Below are positions 51,877 through 60,969 of a stretch of DNA of 64,000 bases, one piece after another. The stretch spans positions 59,221 to 123,220 of the forward strand of contig JAPLNM010000029.1 of NCBI GenBank assembly GCA_026692845.1. The letters run 5' to 3'. Each line of letters starts with the position of its first letter. The stretch's first letter is position 1. Both the position numbers and the translations under genes were made by a program. The notes below the pieces were generated by a model. That model was not told the DNA's origin, searched no databases, and saw only the letters and a list, made by a program, of their open reading frames with translations. This DNA is from Planctomycetota bacterium. GTDB taxonomy: Bacteria > Planctomycetota > Planctomycetia > Pirellulales > Pirellulaceae.

Positions 51877-54453
51877 CTACTTGACCCGCTTGAACTTCAA
51901 GCCAGCGTTGTCGTCGGTTGCTCCCGGTGGATTGAGAATCCACTCTTCGCCACTGAGACTCTTGACGGTGCCGCCAAGCGAACCTTTGTCGCTCGTCTCC
52001 ATCAATACCGCCGAACCGTTGGTCCCAAAGTCACCCGACAATTCAACGGCTGGCTTGCCCGATTCGGCCGCCTTCCACTTGAACGTCGACTCCTCGGAAA
52101 TCTCAAGATCGATCGTCGTCGTTCCGGACACCGATTGCCACTTGCCGACCAAATCCACCTCAGGGGTAGGCTTGGCCAACTCCTCGGCCTGCTGTGCTGC
52201 AGGGGCCTTCGGATCGGCTACCTTGGCTTCGATCGGCTTTGGATCGAGCGCTTCGAGCATTCGCTTGGCCGTCACGTCCTTGGGCTGGTTTTCAACCACA
52301 ACCTTCAACGCTCGAATCGCCGAATCTTTCTGGCCGATTACTAGGTAATGATAGGCCAGCACGAAAGCCGATGCGGGGTTCTTCGGATTGGCTTTGCAGT
52401 ATTCTTCCAACTTGCGAAGCTGAGCCGTGTAGTCCTCGGAGTTGCCATAGAGACTGCTCATGGTCGTCCAATCCATCCCAGGAGCCGACGCTAGCAGCGC
52501 ATTGAGTGCAACCGCTGCGGTGCTGTAGTCGCCTAATGCGAAGAGGCTCAAGGCGCGAACCTCGTGGACCACCGGATCGCCACCATTCTTGGACAACGCG
52601 TTGTTGAACGAACCCAAAGACGCTTGGTAGTTCGATTCCTTGAACGACGCAAGACCCTGGTCAAAGTCCGAAAAGGACTCTTCAATCTTGGAACTCGATG
52701 TCGGGTTGGCAGTCGTGACCGGAGAAGAGGTCGACGAGGCCGTCGAGCCTTGCGACTCTGCAGTGATGTAGTTGTTGACTACCACAGGTTGCGAGTAATC
52801 GTAAGGCACCGAACCTGCAACCTGTGTAGCTCCCACAACGGGTGCGACATAGTAGGGGTTGGAGTAAGCATAGGTATTGGTGTAAGCCGCCGTGCTCATC
52901 GATCCGAGCCCCCAACCAATACCGCCCCAAACGATCGGCGAGTACCACGAACTACCCCAGTATCCAGACCAGCACCCGTTGTACCAACCTTGGTAGTGCG
53001 GATGGATGCAATGGTCATGCCAGCCGTTGTTCCAATTGTTGTTGTATCCAGGACGATACCCAAAGTTGTTACCCCAATTGTTATTGTTGTAACCAGAGTC
53101 CCAGAAAGGCCGGTTGTAGTTGTTGTTGTGCCAACTGTTGTTATTGACGTTATTAACGTTGATGTTGGTATTGCCGTTGTTCCAGTTGGGCCGGTTATTG
53201 TTGTTTCCCCAATTCCCGTTCCCCCAGTTGTTGTTGCCGCCGTTCCAGTTGTTGTTACCGCCATTCCAGTTGTTGTTGCCGTTTCCGTTCCAATCTGGGC
53301 GGTTCCAACTGCCGCCCCCACCGGGTCGGTTGCCGTTGTCGACAACCCCTGGAAGCGTCTGAACACCGCCAGGCCGATTGCCACCTCCGATGGTCGGTCG
53401 ATTGGGCTTGGTCGCTGGCCGATTCTCCCCGCCAATATTGGGCCGATTGCCGTCGATGTTCGGACGATTGCCGTCGATGTTCGGACGATTGCCACCTTGG
53501 TTGTTGCCGATGTTACCGCCGAAACCCGGAGCGGGCTTGGTCGTTATTTGACCGTTGCCGCCCAAACCTGGGATTCCGGGCTTGGGTGCAGGACGCGTCG
53601 AGACCCCAGGTCCAGTCGGTCGGCTAATGCCACCGAGCGAAGGCCCACTGTTTCCCGGGAGCGTCGAAGGACGATTCGAAGGCCCGACGTTTCCAGGAAG
53701 CGTCGAAGGACGATTCGAAAGCCCACTGTTTCCAGGAAGCGTCGAAGGACGTGACGAAGGCCCCACATTTCCAGGGAGCGGCGCAGGACGCGTCGAGGGA
53801 CCCACGGTCCCAGGGAGCGTCGAGGGACGGCTCGTCGAAGGAATCGAACCAGGCAACTTGACATTCGGACGCGTCGAAGGGCTCGATCCCCCTAGATTGC
53901 CCGGCAATGGCTTAGCCACAGGCGTCGATGGCCTTGTGCTCAAGCCACCGTTGATCCCACCGTTGCCAACACCGGGGGCAGGTCGCGTCGTGGGCATCCC
54001 GCCACCGAGGCTCGGTCGACTCGAATTGATACTGTTCCCAAGCCCGGATCCGGAAGTCGGACGCTGGATGTTGCCTGGCATTGGCCGAGCCATGCTCGAA
54101 CCGATATTCCCCATGTTGCCACTCGGACGGCTCATGTTCCCCTGCAATCCCGATGGACCGGCAGGACGAGATTGAGGCCCCGAGTTGCCAAGCGAAGGTC
54201 TGCTTGTTGGCATTTGAGGAGCAGGGCGCGACATGGGCATCGACGGACGCGATCCGCCACCCATGTTAGGCATGCTCGGACGAGCCCCCCCGCCACTGAA
54301 CCCCCCGCCACCACCGCGGTTGGCACCACCACGGCCTCCACCACCCCCTCGGATCTGCGCCGAAGCCGAATCGATCGGGCCGACAAAAACTATCGCACCG
54401 ATTGCCAAGGCAGCCGGATACAACCAACGCATCAACCATGCTTTACGCTTCAT
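51877..54453 (-). CDS. Secreted Gly/Pro/Asn-rich repeat protein with C-terminal TPR domain
   Basis: 858 residues. A signal peptide (about 1-32, ALAIGAIVFVGPIDSASA) precedes Gly/Arg stretches, then about 350 residues of degenerate Pro/Ser/Arg repeats (units like RPSTLPGNSGPS), NRPNIDG repeats, and Asn/Trp/Gly-rich tracts (WNGGNNNWN). A hydrophobic Gly/Trp patch (about 490-525) and Tyr-rich part lead to TPR-like helices (FKESNYQASLGSFNNALSKN, FVLAYHYLVIGQKDSAIRAL) and a C-terminal beta domain (VGKWQSVSGTTTIDLEISEE) of about 90 residues. Low-complexity regions suggest a cell-surface or matrix protein. Its own terminator lies 47 bases after the stop. Confidence 0.8.
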   Translation of the reverse strand: MKRKAWLMRWLYPAALAIGAIVFVGPIDSASAQIRGGGGGRGGANRGGGGGFSGGGARPSMPNMGGGSRPSMPMSRPAPQMPTSRPSLGNSGPQSRPAGPSGLQGNMSRPSGNMGNIGSSMARPMPGNIQRPTSGSGLGNSINSSRPSLGGGMPTTRPAPGVGNGGINGGLSTRPSTPVAKPLPGNLGGSSPSTRPNVKLPGSIPSTSRPSTLPGTVGPSTRPAPLPGNVGPSSRPSTLPGNSGLSNRPSTLPGNVGPSNRPSTLPGNSGPSLGGISRPTGPGVSTRPAPKPGIPGLGGNGQITTKPAPGFGGNIGNNQGGNRPNIDGNRPNIDGNRPNIGGENRPATKPNRPTIGGGNRPGGVQTLPGVVDNGNRPGGGGSWNRPDWNGNGNNNWNGGNNNWNGGNNNWGNGNWGNNNNRPNWNNGNTNINVNNVNNNSWHNNNYNRPFWDSGYNNNNWGNNFGYRPGYNNNWNNGWHDHCIHPHYQGWYNGCWSGYWGSSWYSPIVWGGIGWGLGSMSTAAYTNTYAYSNPYYVAPVVGATQVAGSVPYDYSQPVVVNNYITAESQGSTASSTSSPVTTANPTSSSKIEESFSDFDQGLASFKESNYQASLGSFNNALSKNGGDPVVHEVRALSLFALGDYSTAAVALNALLASAPGMDWTTMSSLYGNSEDYTAQLRKLEEYCKANPKNPASAFVLAYHYLVIGQKDSAIRALKVVVENQPKDVTAKRMLEALDPKPIEAKVADPKAPAAQQAEELAKPTPEVDLVGKWQSVSGTTTIDLEISEESTFKWKAAESGKPAVELSGDFGTNGSAVLMETSDKGSLGGTVKSLSGEEWILNPPGATDDNAGLKFKRVK
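53631..53831 (-). repeat. Degenerate ~45-bp tandem repeats in the Pro/Ser/Arg region
   Basis: Successive units built around GGAAGCGTCGAAGGACG with variable flanks (for example GCCCACTGTTTCC and GCCCGACGTTTCC). They encode the repeated RPSTLPGN motif. A second shorter set (CCGTCGATGTTCGGACGATTG) lies at about 53449-53495. Confidence 0.7.
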
Positions 54454-54599
54454 TTGAACTACCTTTTCTACCCTGATTTCTTGCCTATCGATTTTTGTGC
54501 GAGGAATTTGCTGCCTCGATTATTCGAGCTTGTGCCACTTGGGACTACAAGCGTAGGGAAATTTCATGACAAATGGTTTGCAAAGACCTGATTGCGAAC

Positions 54600-55568
54600 C
54601 TACTTGGCAACTGGAGGTTTGCGAACGACGGTGTATTCGTAGTCGGGCGATTCGACCCCTTCGCTCATCCGATGGATGCCTTGGAAGGTGAATCGGTCCT
54701 TGCTATCAGATAACAATTTGACCGTTGCGGTTCCACGCACCCCATCCGGACTGACAGCGCTGTTCTGCATAACCAAACCATTCGGTGTCGCAGTCCAGAC
54801 CCCTTCGCCAAACCCGCCGTCGGAGTCAAACGTCCAAGATCGGTACTTGCCCTGGCTGGCGTCCCAAGCGATCCTCTGGAAGCTCTTCATGATCGTTTGC
54901 TCACCGCTGGTAATGAGGATATCGCCGACGATAAAGTTTTCGCTCTCATCCCAGCGATAGTTCATCTGAACCTTCGAATCGCTCGATTCATTGATCCATT
55001 CGCCCACGATCCACGAGAGTTCCTCAAGGGCTTCATGGGGCGTAGGTGGCAACGTTTCGCTGACATCCCGCAGCGAGGCGAGCTTGAGCCCCGCATCGGT
55101 CTTCTTCCAAACGGACGCAAATCGCAATACCGATAGACTCTTTCCATCCTTGTCGGTGATCACTCGCGTGCCATCGACCAAGACCAATCCGCCAACCCCT
55201 CGAACCGATTCGACTTGGGCCTCGGTCTTGGAACCTGGATAGGTCTCATAAAAGGCTTTCAACAACGCCTTGATCTCATTGTGTCCAAGATGCACCGTTC
55301 CAGAATCGTCGATCAACTCGCCGTCAGCAAGAAACGCACCGGAGATCGCATCGACATTCCCACTGTTGAGAGCATCGGCAAGCTGCTTTACTGCTTTGAC
55401 GGCTTCGGTTTCCAGAGCCAACTGCTCCGGCGATACCGGCTTGGCTACCACAGCGGTTTGGGCAATGGTCCCGTTGGTTACGGTATCTTGTGCTAGCACC
55501 GGCGCTCCGGCGGCAAACCCCAGAACCAATGCAACGGACCACGAAGATTTCCAAAAGCGATAAGTCAT
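54600..55568 (-). CDS. Secreted SnoaL-like (SgcJ/EcaC-type) protein with C-terminal beta domain
   Basis: A 322-residue exported protein (signal peptide about 1-26, VALVLGFAAGAPVLAQD). Residues about 45-175 are an NTF2/SnoaL-like cone: helix AVKAVKQLADALNSGNVDAISGAFLADGELID, HLGHNEIKALLKAFYETYPG, then VESVRGVGGLVLVDGTRVIT. The second half (SWIVGEWINESSDSKVQMNYRW, WDASQGKYRSWTFDSDGGFGEG) is a lipocalin-like beta barrel related to DUF1579-type domains. No catalytic role is predicted. ATG 55568 starts the signal peptide; the open frame to 55706 is unconserved. Confidence 0.82.
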   Translation of the reverse strand: MTYRFWKSSWSVALVLGFAAGAPVLAQDTVTNGTIAQTAVVAKPVSPEQLALETEAVKAVKQLADALNSGNVDAISGAFLADGELIDDSGTVHLGHNEIKALLKAFYETYPGSKTEAQVESVRGVGGLVLVDGTRVITDKDGKSLSVLRFASVWKKTDAGLKLASLRDVSETLPPTPHEALEELSWIVGEWINESSDSKVQMNYRWDESENFIVGDILITSGEQTIMKSFQRIAWDASQGKYRSWTFDSDGGFGEGVWTATPNGLVMQNSAVSPDGVRGTATVKLLSDSKDRFTFQGIHRMSEGVESPDYEYTVVRKPPVAK

Positions 55569-55913
55569 ACGAAGAGGCCTCTGATTAAATAAAGGAGCTT
55601 TGACGATGGAACTGGAACGGCATTTAAGGAACGACAATTTCAGGTTCGGAAAACGCCGTTGACCGACCAATGGGTCGCAAGAGCGATCCATAAGATCCGG
55701 CAACAATACGAACCGAACGCGAAACAGTCAACAAGTTTAAACCGATCCCGTAAACAAAGAAACCACTCAGAAGAACGTTTATGAAAACATCTGCCATTGT
55801 CCTGTGACTCCCAGGCGATGTCTTGTCGGCGGCTCACTTGAGTAATTCAACTCACTTGCTTGCTTGACCCAGCAACAGTGTGTTTGTCGAATGGACTTTT
55901 CACACATACGAAC

Positions 55914-56048
55914 GACAGACCTCCAGCCTGTCGACTCCCTCCCGTACGACAGACTTCCAGTCTGTCGATCCCGTCGCGCACCGCAGACTTCCATCCTGTC
56001 ACTTCCGTCGCGCACCGCAGACTTCCAGTCTGTCGCTTCCGTCGCGTA
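55914..56048. repeat. Four ~34-bp tandem units, each with an internal inverted repeat
   Basis: Units start at 55914, 55948, 55983 and 56017. The clearest reads GACAGACTTCCAGTCTGTC, a perfect 8-base inverted repeat around a 3-base loop, followed by a GATCCCGTCGCGCACC-type spacer that is itself conserved. The unit spacing is 34-35 bases. Confidence 0.9.
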
Positions 56049-56369
56049 GTGAATCCGGCTGGAAACCTCTCCCACAGCCACACTGCTCAAACTCTTGAGA
56101 ATCGGATCGATCCGGAGAAACCCGAGCGGCTTATTTCGCCCGATTCGACTCACGACGACGGAACTCGATCGCCCAAAGAGCATCCTAAATTGGGGATCAT
56201 TTCAAGAAAATGGAGTCGTATTCCGATCCGATGCCGTGGAAGAACGAACAGGGCACTCGAAAACTGCTTTACGGCAAGAATCCCCACCCTTAAGAAACGC
56301 CTAAGGCTAGTAAAAGCATAGAACCCTAAGAAATCTTCACGAAAATCTGCCGGTTAACAAAGCTACGTC

Positions 56370-56398
56370 TTGTCCGGTTAGTCGCTACGAGTTAAAAA
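56370..56398 (+). promoter_or_regulatory. Candidate promoter for the DUF1559 gene
   Basis: TTGTCC (56370-56375), a 17-base spacer and TAAAAA (56393-56398). The transcript would begin about 60 bases before the ATG and carry the GCCACACTTTGTGGC hairpin (56411-56425) in its leader. Confidence 0.4.
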
Positions 56399-56465
56399 TA
56401 TGGGTTGATAGCCACACTTTGTGGCGGAGTTTTTTGATTTCCTTTTTTTCCAAAGGGTTTTTTCT

Positions 56466-57632
56466 ATGAAGCGTAGGAATGTCCATGGCTTCACGCTCGT
56501 GGAACTTCTGGTGGTCATTGCGATCATCGGGGTTCTCGTGGGCCTGTTGCTACCAGCGGTCCAGGCCGCTCGCGAAGCTGCACGACGCATGTCTTGCGGC
56601 AACAACATTCGCCAGGTGGGTCTGGCGTTTTTGAATTATGAGTCAGCTTACAAGAAGTTCCCACCGGGACACGGCGGGCCAGCTCCCGGCGGAACCGGTA
56701 CGGACCAAGATGCCAACGTAGGTCGCGTGGGGATCAACCGATGGTCGGGTACGTTGATGGCTCTTCCTTACATGGAACAGCAACAACTTTACACCCAACT
56801 GTTCACCATTCCTTTCCGTAACCCGACCAACGGCGCGACGATCAACGCTTGGCTCTGGCCTTGGGACATGGGTCCTGGAGGAAACTACACCCCTTGGAGA
56901 ACCCAGGTTCCTAACCTGCGTTGCCCTTCGGATCCAGGCAAGATGAATCCGGATGCCAACTGGTTCGATGATGGTGCAGCTCGTACCAACTATGCCATGT
57001 GCTACGGCGATACGACCGAAAACAACCACGTCGCTTGGCACCCTGCTGCCAACCGCGGTATGTTCCAAGGCCGCTATCAGCGCCGAATGGCCGAAGCGAC
57101 CGATGGTCTGGCCTACACGGCCCTCTTCGGCGAAATCGGTACCACTCCTAGCCAAAACCTTGGTTGGGGTGCCGGTAAGTTCCGTGTCCAAGGCGGTATG
57201 ATCGTCAATGCTGGCGGCATGAACGCTGGCACCGGTGTTTTGGCTTGCCGTAACACCGCCCAAGGCGATCGCTACGTCAGCGGTTCGTTCGGCGGTCACT
57301 GGCGCGGTATCCGTTGGGGCGATGGTCACCCATCCTTCAGCGGCTTCACCACGATTCTTCCTCCAAACCGAGCTTCCTGCAACGCAGGTGCTGGTGACTG
57401 GGACTGGGGTGTCTTCTCCGCAAGTAGCTACCACGGTGCTGGTGCCCACGTTTGCTTCGGCGATAACAACGTTCGCTTCATCCCCAACTCGGTCGACGCT
57501 GGCGATGCTGGTAGAGATCCACCTCTGGGTATCGACGGTGCTCGTTCCAACGCCGTCAGCCCTTACGGTGCTTGGGGTGCTATGGGAACCAAGGACGCTG
57601 GCGACCTATGGGATGCTGCTAGCATCGAATAG
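56466..57632 (+). CDS. DUF1559 pseudopilin-like protein
   Basis: 388 residues. The N-terminus is a type IV pilin/pseudopilin leader, [20 protein letters not shown], with the prepilin peptidase site between Gly and Phe, followed by [30 protein letters not shown], the hallmark of DUF1559 proteins, which number in the hundreds in some planctomycetes. The C-terminal [18 protein letters not shown] is the usual closing motif. ATG 56466 precedes the leader; upstream residues in frame are not conserved. Codon use is strongly biased (GGT, GCT, AAC, CGT preferred) compared with neighbours, which points to very high expression, and the gene has its own terminator. Confidence 0.93.
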   Translation: MKRRNVHGFTLVELLVVIAIIGVLVGLLLPAVQAAREAARRMSCGNNIRQVGLAFLNYESAYKKFPPGHGGPAPGGTGTDQDANVGRVGINRWSGTLMALPYMEQQQLYTQLFTIPFRNPTNGATINAWLWPWDMGPGGNYTPWRTQVPNLRCPSDPGKMNPDANWFDDGAARTNYAMCYGDTTENNHVAWHPAANRGMFQGRYQRRMAEATDGLAYTALFGEIGTTPSQNLGWGAGKFRVQGGMIVNAGGMNAGTGVLACRNTAQGDRYVSGSFGGHWRGIRWGDGHPSFSGFTTILPPNRASCNAGAGDWDWGVFSASSYHGAGAHVCFGDNNVRFIPNSVDAGDAGRDPPLGIDGARSNAVSPYGAWGAMGTKDAGDLWDAASIE

Positions 57633-57663
57633 TCCGCTTAGCGAACCTCGATCTTAAATCTTA

Positions 57664-57698
57664 AACCGGGCTTGGTAACTCAAGCCCGGTTTTTTTTT
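57664..57698 (+). terminator. Intrinsic terminator after the DUF1559 gene
   Basis: Perfect 11-base stem AACCGGGCTTG (57664-57674) / CAAGCCCGGTT (57681-57691), a 6-base loop and nine T residues from 57690. It starts 31 bases after the stop codon. Confidence 0.95.
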
Positions 57699-57839
57699 GA
57701 TCTATACCAACCCCTGCTTTTCCCAAACTTCCCTGGGTTCCGTCTTTACTCCAGCCTCCTCAATTCTCTATCATCACCCAAACGGGGAGCTATCGGACGG
57801 CTCTCCCTTGTTCAATTACTGCCCGGACAATAGTCCAAG

Positions 57840-59111
57840 GTGACGGTCATGAGCGGATTATGGATGATCCTGTTGCTGAGTTTCTTGCAACCCGATGAGC
57901 TTCTTCCAGCACCCAAGAGCGAAACGCTTCCAAAACCGCTGCTGGTTTCAAGCAATATGGAACCCCAACAGCCGATTCTCTCCGCACCAGAATGCAAAAT
58001 CGGTTGGGGAACCGATCCGGCTGATCGCTCCATGTACTTGGTGATCCAACTGGCCCCGGCATCCATCGCTCAATTCGCCGCAGGCGGCAACTCCATGGAA
58101 CTCGAAAGCCTCATTCCGCCCGCTTTAAGAGGTCGTATCCACAAAGTGATCGTCAGGGTCGGGAATGGACCTGTCGAACAAAGCCCACCGGAATCCGAGC
58201 TAGATCGCCTAGCACCGCTAAACGCCAGCACTACCCCGAGCGGGTTATCCAACGAGCCTTTGATCTCCAATTTGGACCTGCGATCTCCGGTAAATATCGA
58301 TTACCCAAAACCGCCCGAACGTTCCTCCCCAGAGATCATCACCACTTCAGGAGGTCCCCAAGTCCCCGTGGTTCCTGGATTGACTCTCCCCTCGACACCC
58401 AGCCCCGTGCTTCCCCCATCCGGAGGGGTACCATCGAACTTACAGCCATCGAACTTACAGCCGTCGAACTTGCAGCCGTCGAACTTGCAGCCCCCATCCT
58501 CCTACTACGCATCGCAACCCTCATCGAGCAACAACTACGCGGCAGATGGCTTTGCCCCGATGCCACGATCCGTTCCATCGACACTGAACCCTTTTGGGAA
58601 AAGTGGACTTGCCAATACGTCCACAACGAATCAAGGAAACGTCACCTACAACAGTTCGGTTCCCCACTTGGCAACCAACCCGAATCCCCCTACGGGTGGA
58701 TACGTTTTACCCAACGACGGTTATGCAGCCTACGCTCAGCAGCCTCAAAATGGCTACAGCCAAGGTGCTTACGCCAACAACGGCTATCCAGCAACTCAAT
58801 ACGCACAAAACCCTTATGCAAGCCAAGGCATCACGAATCCGGTTTTGCCAATCCCGCAGGTTGCTTCTCGCCCGTTACCTTCGACCACAACGCAACCGCC
58901 ACTTGTTTCGCACACGTTGCCCAGCTTCAACCCGAACCGAGATCAAGACATCGCACAGAGTTCACCCCGAGGGTCGCTGGTTCCATTCTTCTTGGTGCTT
59001 TCGTTTATCCTGAACGTCTATTTTGGACTTTGGCTCAATCATCTGAGCACCAAGTACCGGCATCTACTCGGGAGTGTGCGGGGATTGGCTCCGAGCTCCC
59101 TGGATGCCTAA
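57840..59111 (+). CDS. Pro/Asn/Gln-rich protein with C-terminal membrane helix
   Basis: 423 residues. The first ~20 are hydrophobic (MSGLWMILLLSFLQP), a possible signal sequence. A small conserved-looking domain follows (about 50-125, CKIGWGTDPADRSMYLVIQLAP and RGRIHKVIVRVGNGP). The centre is low-complexity, with four SNLQP repeats and Tyr/Asn/Gln/Pro tracts (NGYSQGAYANNGYPATQYAQ). One membrane helix near the end (LVPFFLVLSFILNVYFGLWL) leaves a short tail. Function unknown; the topology resembles surface or periplasm-spanning proteins. It converges on cysS with 10 bases between. Confidence 0.7.
   Translation: MTVMSGLWMILLLSFLQPDELLPAPKSETLPKPLLVSSNMEPQQPILSAPECKIGWGTDPADRSMYLVIQLAPASIAQFAAGGNSMELESLIPPALRGRIHKVIVRVGNGPVEQSPPESELDRLAPLNASTTPSGLSNEPLISNLDLRSPVNIDYPKPPERSSPEIITTSGGPQVPVVPGLTLPSTPSPVLPPSGGVPSNLQPSNLQPSNLQPSNLQPPSSYYASQPSSSNNYAADGFAPMPRSVPSTLNPFGKSGLANTSTTNQGNVTYNSSVPHLATNPNPPTGGYVLPNDGYAAYAQQPQNGYSQGAYANNGYPATQYAQNPYASQGITNPVLPIPQVASRPLPSTTTQPPLVSHTLPSFNPNRDQDIAQSSPRGSLVPFFLVLSFILNVYFGLWLNHLSTKYRHLLGSVRGLAPSSLDA
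58431..58490 (+). repeat. Four 15-bp in-frame repeats (CCATCGAACTTACAG type)
   Basis: Two copies of CCATCGAACTTACAG and two of CCGTCGAACTTGCAG, encoding Pro-Ser-Asn-Leu-Gln four times. Confidence 0.95.
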
Positions 59112-59121
59112 AGGAGGCAAT

Positions 59122-60711
59122 CTATTGCGCTTCCCACGTCGTTCCTTGCTTGCCATCTTGAATCGCAACGCCGATGGATTTGAGACCATCGCGGATCGCA
59201 TCCGAGGTTGCAAAGTCTCGCTTGGTTCTCGCTTCGGCACGCAGGTGAATCACTAGTTCCATGAGCCCTTGAACCAGCCGAGCCGATTCCGAAGAGCCGG
59301 TGGATTGAGGTACCGGTTTACGGAAGATACCCAGGAGCGAGGCCATTTCGCGCAGAATGGAAAGCCCACTGCGCAAGACTTCGCGATTAGGATCGCTTGG
59401 CGAATCGTCCAGGTGCGATTGGTCGATGAATCGATTCAATGCCCGAGCCATCTCGAACAGATCGGCCGTGGCGCCGCCCGTGTTGAAATCGTCATCCATC
59501 TTGGCCAAAAACGAATCTCGCAATTGGACCAATTCGGCCAGCAGGGCAGGGGGGTTCGCAGGAGTTTGGAATTCGCTCCTTCGCATCGCATGAGGGATTT
59601 CGTAAACCGAGTAGCCGAGGATTTTCCCCGACCTTTCGAAAAGCCTGTAAAAAGTCTCCAGCGCCGCCCCGGCTTCTGCCAACGGCTCGTCGCCAAAGAC
59701 GCTTGTCGAACGGTAATGCGTGCGTAGCAAAAAGAATCGAATCCGTTCTCCGGTGTGCTTGGAAATCAAACCAGCTAGGCCGCCGGCACCCTTGCTTCTG
59801 GAGATCTTGCCCGAGACAGCCGCATCTGGATTCGAAACGGCGGGGGACTCCGATGCTTCGCCAGGCGTGCGATCGGTCTTGCCTCCAACCTTCCCCCCCT
59901 CGTTCGAAGCTCTCATCAAACCGTTGTGCATCCAATACGTCACCATGGGCTTGCCATGGCAGCAACGGCTTTGGGCCAATTCGTTTTCATGGTGAGGAAA
60001 AACGAGGTCCAAACCACCACCATGGATGTCAAACGTCTGACCGAGGATCGCGCGACTCATCGCCGAGCATTCAATGTGCCAACCCGGTCGACCTTGGCCC
60101 CAGGGGCTGAGCCAACTTGGTTCTCCAGGTTTGGCGGATTTCCACAGCGCAAAGTCACTCGAGGAGCGTTTACGGCTTGCAGCACCTCCACCTTCGCCCT
60201 GCTGCTCGTCGGCAGAACGGTTGCTCAAAGAACCGTATTGCGGATCCTTCGTCACATCGAAAAATACATCCCCGTCGCTTGCGTAAGCAAACCCTTTGGC
60301 GATGAGTTCTTCGACAAAGGTAATGATTTCAGCGATGCTGTCGGTCGCACGAGGCATGCGATCGATCTGGTCGACCCCTAAGGCTTGCAGATTCGAAACG
60401 TAATCGGCCGTCATTTCGGTAGCCAACTGAAACATCGAGATCCCCTTTTCACGGGACCTTACGATCAACTTATCGTCCACATCGGTGATGTTGACGACCC
60501 ACGTCACCTCGTAGCCGCAATGGGTCAAATAGCGTTTGACGGTATCGAAGATCACAGGACCGACCATGTGTCCAATGTGGGCCTCGGCATAGACGGTCGG
60601 ACCGCACAAATACATCCCCACTTTTCCCGGCTCTAAGGTCCGAAAGGGCTCCTTGACCTTCGTCAAAGTGTTGTAGACTCGGAGCGGGTATTCAGGTAGG
60701 TTTTCTTGCAT
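59122..60711 (-). CDS. cysS: Cysteinyl-tRNA synthetase with atypical KMSKS loop
   Basis: 529 residues. The literal HIGH sequence occurs at 45-48 in [10 protein letters not shown]; zinc ligands Cys36 (LCGPT), Cys215 (HIECS), His240 and a downstream Glu are present, and [18 protein letters not shown] is intact. The KMSKSLGN loop is replaced: after MHNGLMRAS come about 30 extra Gly/Pro/Ser-rich residues and then KISRSKGAG (302-310). A Lys-Ile-Ser-Arg-Ser could still act as KMSKS. The C-terminal DALR-like helices and final [21 protein letters not shown] are normal. It is probably the only CysRS, but that cannot be judged from one window. Confidence 0.92.
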   Translation of the reverse strand: MQENLPEYPLRVYNTLTKVKEPFRTLEPGKVGMYLCGPTVYAEAHIGHMVGPVIFDTVKRYLTHCGYEVTWVVNITDVDDKLIVRSREKGISMFQLATEMTADYVSNLQALGVDQIDRMPRATDSIAEIITFVEELIAKGFAYASDGDVFFDVTKDPQYGSLSNRSADEQQGEGGGAASRKRSSSDFALWKSAKPGEPSWLSPWGQGRPGWHIECSAMSRAILGQTFDIHGGGLDLVFPHHENELAQSRCCHGKPMVTYWMHNGLMRASNEGGKVGGKTDRTPGEASESPAVSNPDAAVSGKISRSKGAGGLAGLISKHTGERIRFFLLRTHYRSTSVFGDEPLAEAGAALETFYRLFERSGKILGYSVYEIPHAMRRSEFQTPANPPALLAELVQLRDSFLAKMDDDFNTGGATADLFEMARALNRFIDQSHLDDSPSDPNREVLRSGLSILREMASLLGIFRKPVPQSTGSSESARLVQGLMELVIHLRAEARTKRDFATSDAIRDGLKSIGVAIQDGKQGTTWEAQ

Positions 60712-60835
60712 AAGTCAGGCTTTACTCGACACGTTACTGCGGATTCAGGTACCATTATAAGGCATTTCGGAATGCACCCAAGCCGCCTCATTCTTTTGTT
60801 CATGGAAAGAACGCCAACGAGAAGCAGCCGCCCAG

Positions 60836-60875
60836 GGAAAATGCCGGAAAATGCCGGAAAATGCCGGGAAATGCC
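60836..60875. repeat. Four 10-bp tandem repeats (GGAAAATGCC)
   Basis: Three identical units and one variant (GGGAAATGCC), in the 258-base divergent gap between cysS and the PP2C gene, about 100 bases upstream of the latter. Confidence 0.9.
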
Positions 60876-60969
60876 GAAAGGTAACGAATCGCTATGGTCG
60901 AGTCCAGCACAAACCTTGTAGGCAACGACCACCGGAACGGTTCGGAACAGAAGAGAATCTCAATAAAAA

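Larger units (their letters stand above)
55569..56465. other. 897-base region without an intact gene
   Basis: It contains the four-unit repeat at 55914-56048, a GCCACA-CTT-TGTGGC hairpin at 56411-56425 directly upstream of the DUF1559 gene, and a candidate promoter. Short frames across it (for example 55860-56321) merely read through the repeats. I see no tRNA or other structured RNA. Confidence 0.55.

Noticed and set aside
52564..53754. 396-residue plus-strand ORF rich in Val/Pro/Arg
   Set aside because: Antisense of the Asn/Gly/Pro-rich protein, whose repeats produce long open frames on the other strand.
55914..56048. Possible CRISPR array
   Set aside because: Only four units, the 'spacers' are conserved with each other, and no cas gene is present; these are tandem repeats.
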